Source: Imbricaverruca yamaguchii
Taxonomy: Eukaryota; Arthropoda; Thecostraca; Neoverrucidae
Length of the DNA stretch: 64,000 nucleotides
NCBI GenBank assembly: GCA_034440575.1
Contig: JAOTOL010001329.1
Coordinates: forward strand, 507,501 to 571,500
Reading direction: 5' to 3'
The notes below the pieces were generated by a model. The model saw nothing but the letters and a program-made list of their open reading frames with translations, had not been told where the DNA came from and made no database searches. Made by a program: the position numbers and the translations under genes. Below, piece by piece: positions 63,101 through 64,000 of the stretch (position 1 is its first letter; each line of letters begins with the position of its first letter).

Positions 63101-64000
63101 ATGGATCCGGACGCTCTCACCGAAACCCTCTCCCGCCTGACGGATCTGCTTACGGAGCAAGCCACGGCATCCGCCAGGAGAGAGGAACGGCTTCTGGCAC
63201 TGGCCGGATCGGCCACCCAGGCCAGACCGCAGCACAGAATGCTGACCGACTCCGCTGCTGACCGCACCGATGCCGCCGGTGCTGACCCTGGTTCAGCCAC
63301 CCGCGGCACGAGACGGCTGGGTGCGACAGCCACGCCTGCCCCCAGGCTGATGGAAGGTGCCAGCCTGCACGAGTTCGCCTCTTGGCGGGACAAATTCGAG
63401 GGATACGCCATTCTCACCGGTCTATATGACCTTCCGCCGGCGAGTCAAACCGCCGCCCTCGTCGCCCTGCTCGATGACCAGTGGACGCGAACCCTCCGTC
63501 ACGGCCTGGATATTGACGTCTCCACGTCCGACATCCAGACCATCATCCGGGGCATGGAGCGCCATCTGCGTCGGCAGCGTAACGTTATCCTGGACCGGCG
63601 AGAGTTCTTCCGCCGTCAGCAAGCGGACGGTGAGACAATTGATGAGTTTCTGATGGCTTTGCGCGAAATCGCCCAGTTTTGCGACTTCTGTCCACATTGC
63701 ACAGACTCACAGCTTCGTGGTCGCATCGTCACTGGGATCCGAGATGAGGACACCCTGCGTGCGCTTCTGAGCGAAAGTGGTCTCACCCTGCAGTCAGCAG
63801 TCCACATCTGCCGTTCGCAAGAAAACGCCCGTCAGAACTCGGCTGCCATGACAAACGGCCACGTCCAACCTGTGTCCGCATATCGTCGAAACAGGACTGC
63901 CCGTGCCCGTCAGTCAGACTCCAGCCGCCCAGGCACTCGTCGAAGGGATCCCAGCGGCTCAAACACCCGTCGGACAAACTCGCATCCGACGCTGGACAGG
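63101..64000 (+). CDS. gag: gypsy-type Gag, partial (runs off the window)
   Basis: 300 codons from ATG 63101 to the window end with no stop. It begins MDPDALTETLSRLTDLLTEQ, has an Ala/Arg-rich linker, then a retrotransposon Gag capsid region: LHEFASWRDKFEGYAILTGL, then RREFFRRQQADGETIDEFLM followed by ALREIAQFCDFC (the conserved GE.I.EFL..LR..A..C block), and a basic tail starting RTARARQSDSSRPGTRR that probably leads to zinc knuckles beyond the window. The start follows directly on a primer-binding site. A different family from the 47804 element: its Gag has no similarity by eye. Confidence 0.8.
   Translation, partial: MDPDALTETLSRLTDLLTEQATASARREERLLALAGSATQARPQHRMLTDSAADRTDAAGADPGSATRGTRRLGATATPAPRLMEGASLHEFASWRDKFEGYAILTGLYDLPPASQTAALVALLDDQWTRTLRHGLDIDVSTSDIQTIIRGMERHLRRQRNVILDRREFFRRQQADGETIDEFLMALREIAQFCDFCPHCTDSQLRGRIVTGIRDEDTLRALLSESGLTLQSAVHICRSQENARQNSAAMTNGHVQPVSAYRRNRTARARQSDSSRPGTRRRDPSGSNTRRTNSHPTLDR

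Noticed and set aside
1..64000. CRISPR arrays, operons, ribosome binding sites, origins
   Set aside because: The repeats are minisatellites or transposons; the genes are spliced and eukaryotic, so prokaryotic features do not apply.

Overview
This is animal nuclear DNA, most likely from an arthropod and plausibly a crustacean. The evidence is spliced housekeeping genes with GT-AG introns, CR1-type and I-type LINEs, Ty3/gypsy LTR elements, several tRNA-derived SINE families and no prokaryotic gene organisation. The species cannot be fixed from the sequence. Most of the ORFs are transposon debris; only three host genes are supported.

Left part (1-12.5 kb): the 5' half of a cullin-4 gene on the minus strand. 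Five coding exons (12125-11984, 8851-8678, 7788-7596, 3419-3231, 2706-2373) join in frame at every junction to give the first 344 codons, covering the DDB1-binding and cullin-repeat half. The remaining exons lie beyond position 1. Edges of three of these five exons lie inside local minisatellites that copy the splice sites into the introns. The introns also hold SINEs, an inverted pair of a dispersed repeat and a 2.2-kb hAT-like element. A transposase-like relic occupies 1-1.3 kb.

Middle (13-47.8 kb): a transposon-rich zone. It holds four partial CR1 copies (13.2, 18.9, 37.9, 46.3 kb), a nearly complete CR1 (22.3-26.8 kb, SGNH-esterase ORF1 and EN-RT ORF2), an I-like LINE with RNase H remnant (16.1-18.4 kb), a young LTR element without coding capacity (28755-35610, LTRs about 99% identical) holding a second copy of the hAT-like element, and a LINE (40.7-47.8 kb) interrupted by a 3.8-kb TTAA element and by a CR1 fragment.

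Right part: a 9-kb Ty3/gypsy element (47804-56809, 4-bp target duplication, tRNA-Pro-type primer site) carries Gag, protease, RT, RNase H and integrase. Between RNase H and integrase it has an OTU-like domain and a second aspartic-protease-like domain. Another LINE is inserted in its RT. At 57.2-60.5 kb three small exons encode a 71-aa prefoldin-like protein resembling ASDURF (known in human as the upstream ORF of ASNSD1). About 40 bp after its stop codon begins the coding region of HAUS1, an augmin subunit. Two SINEs and the start of another gypsy Gag ORF end the window.

Working together: the host genes belong to ubiquitin ligation (cullin-4), co-chaperone/prefoldin assembly (ASDURF-like) and spindle microtubule branching (HAUS1). 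They are unrelated apart from the tight ASDURF-HAUS1 spacing. The rest is layered transposition whose relative order can be read from nesting.
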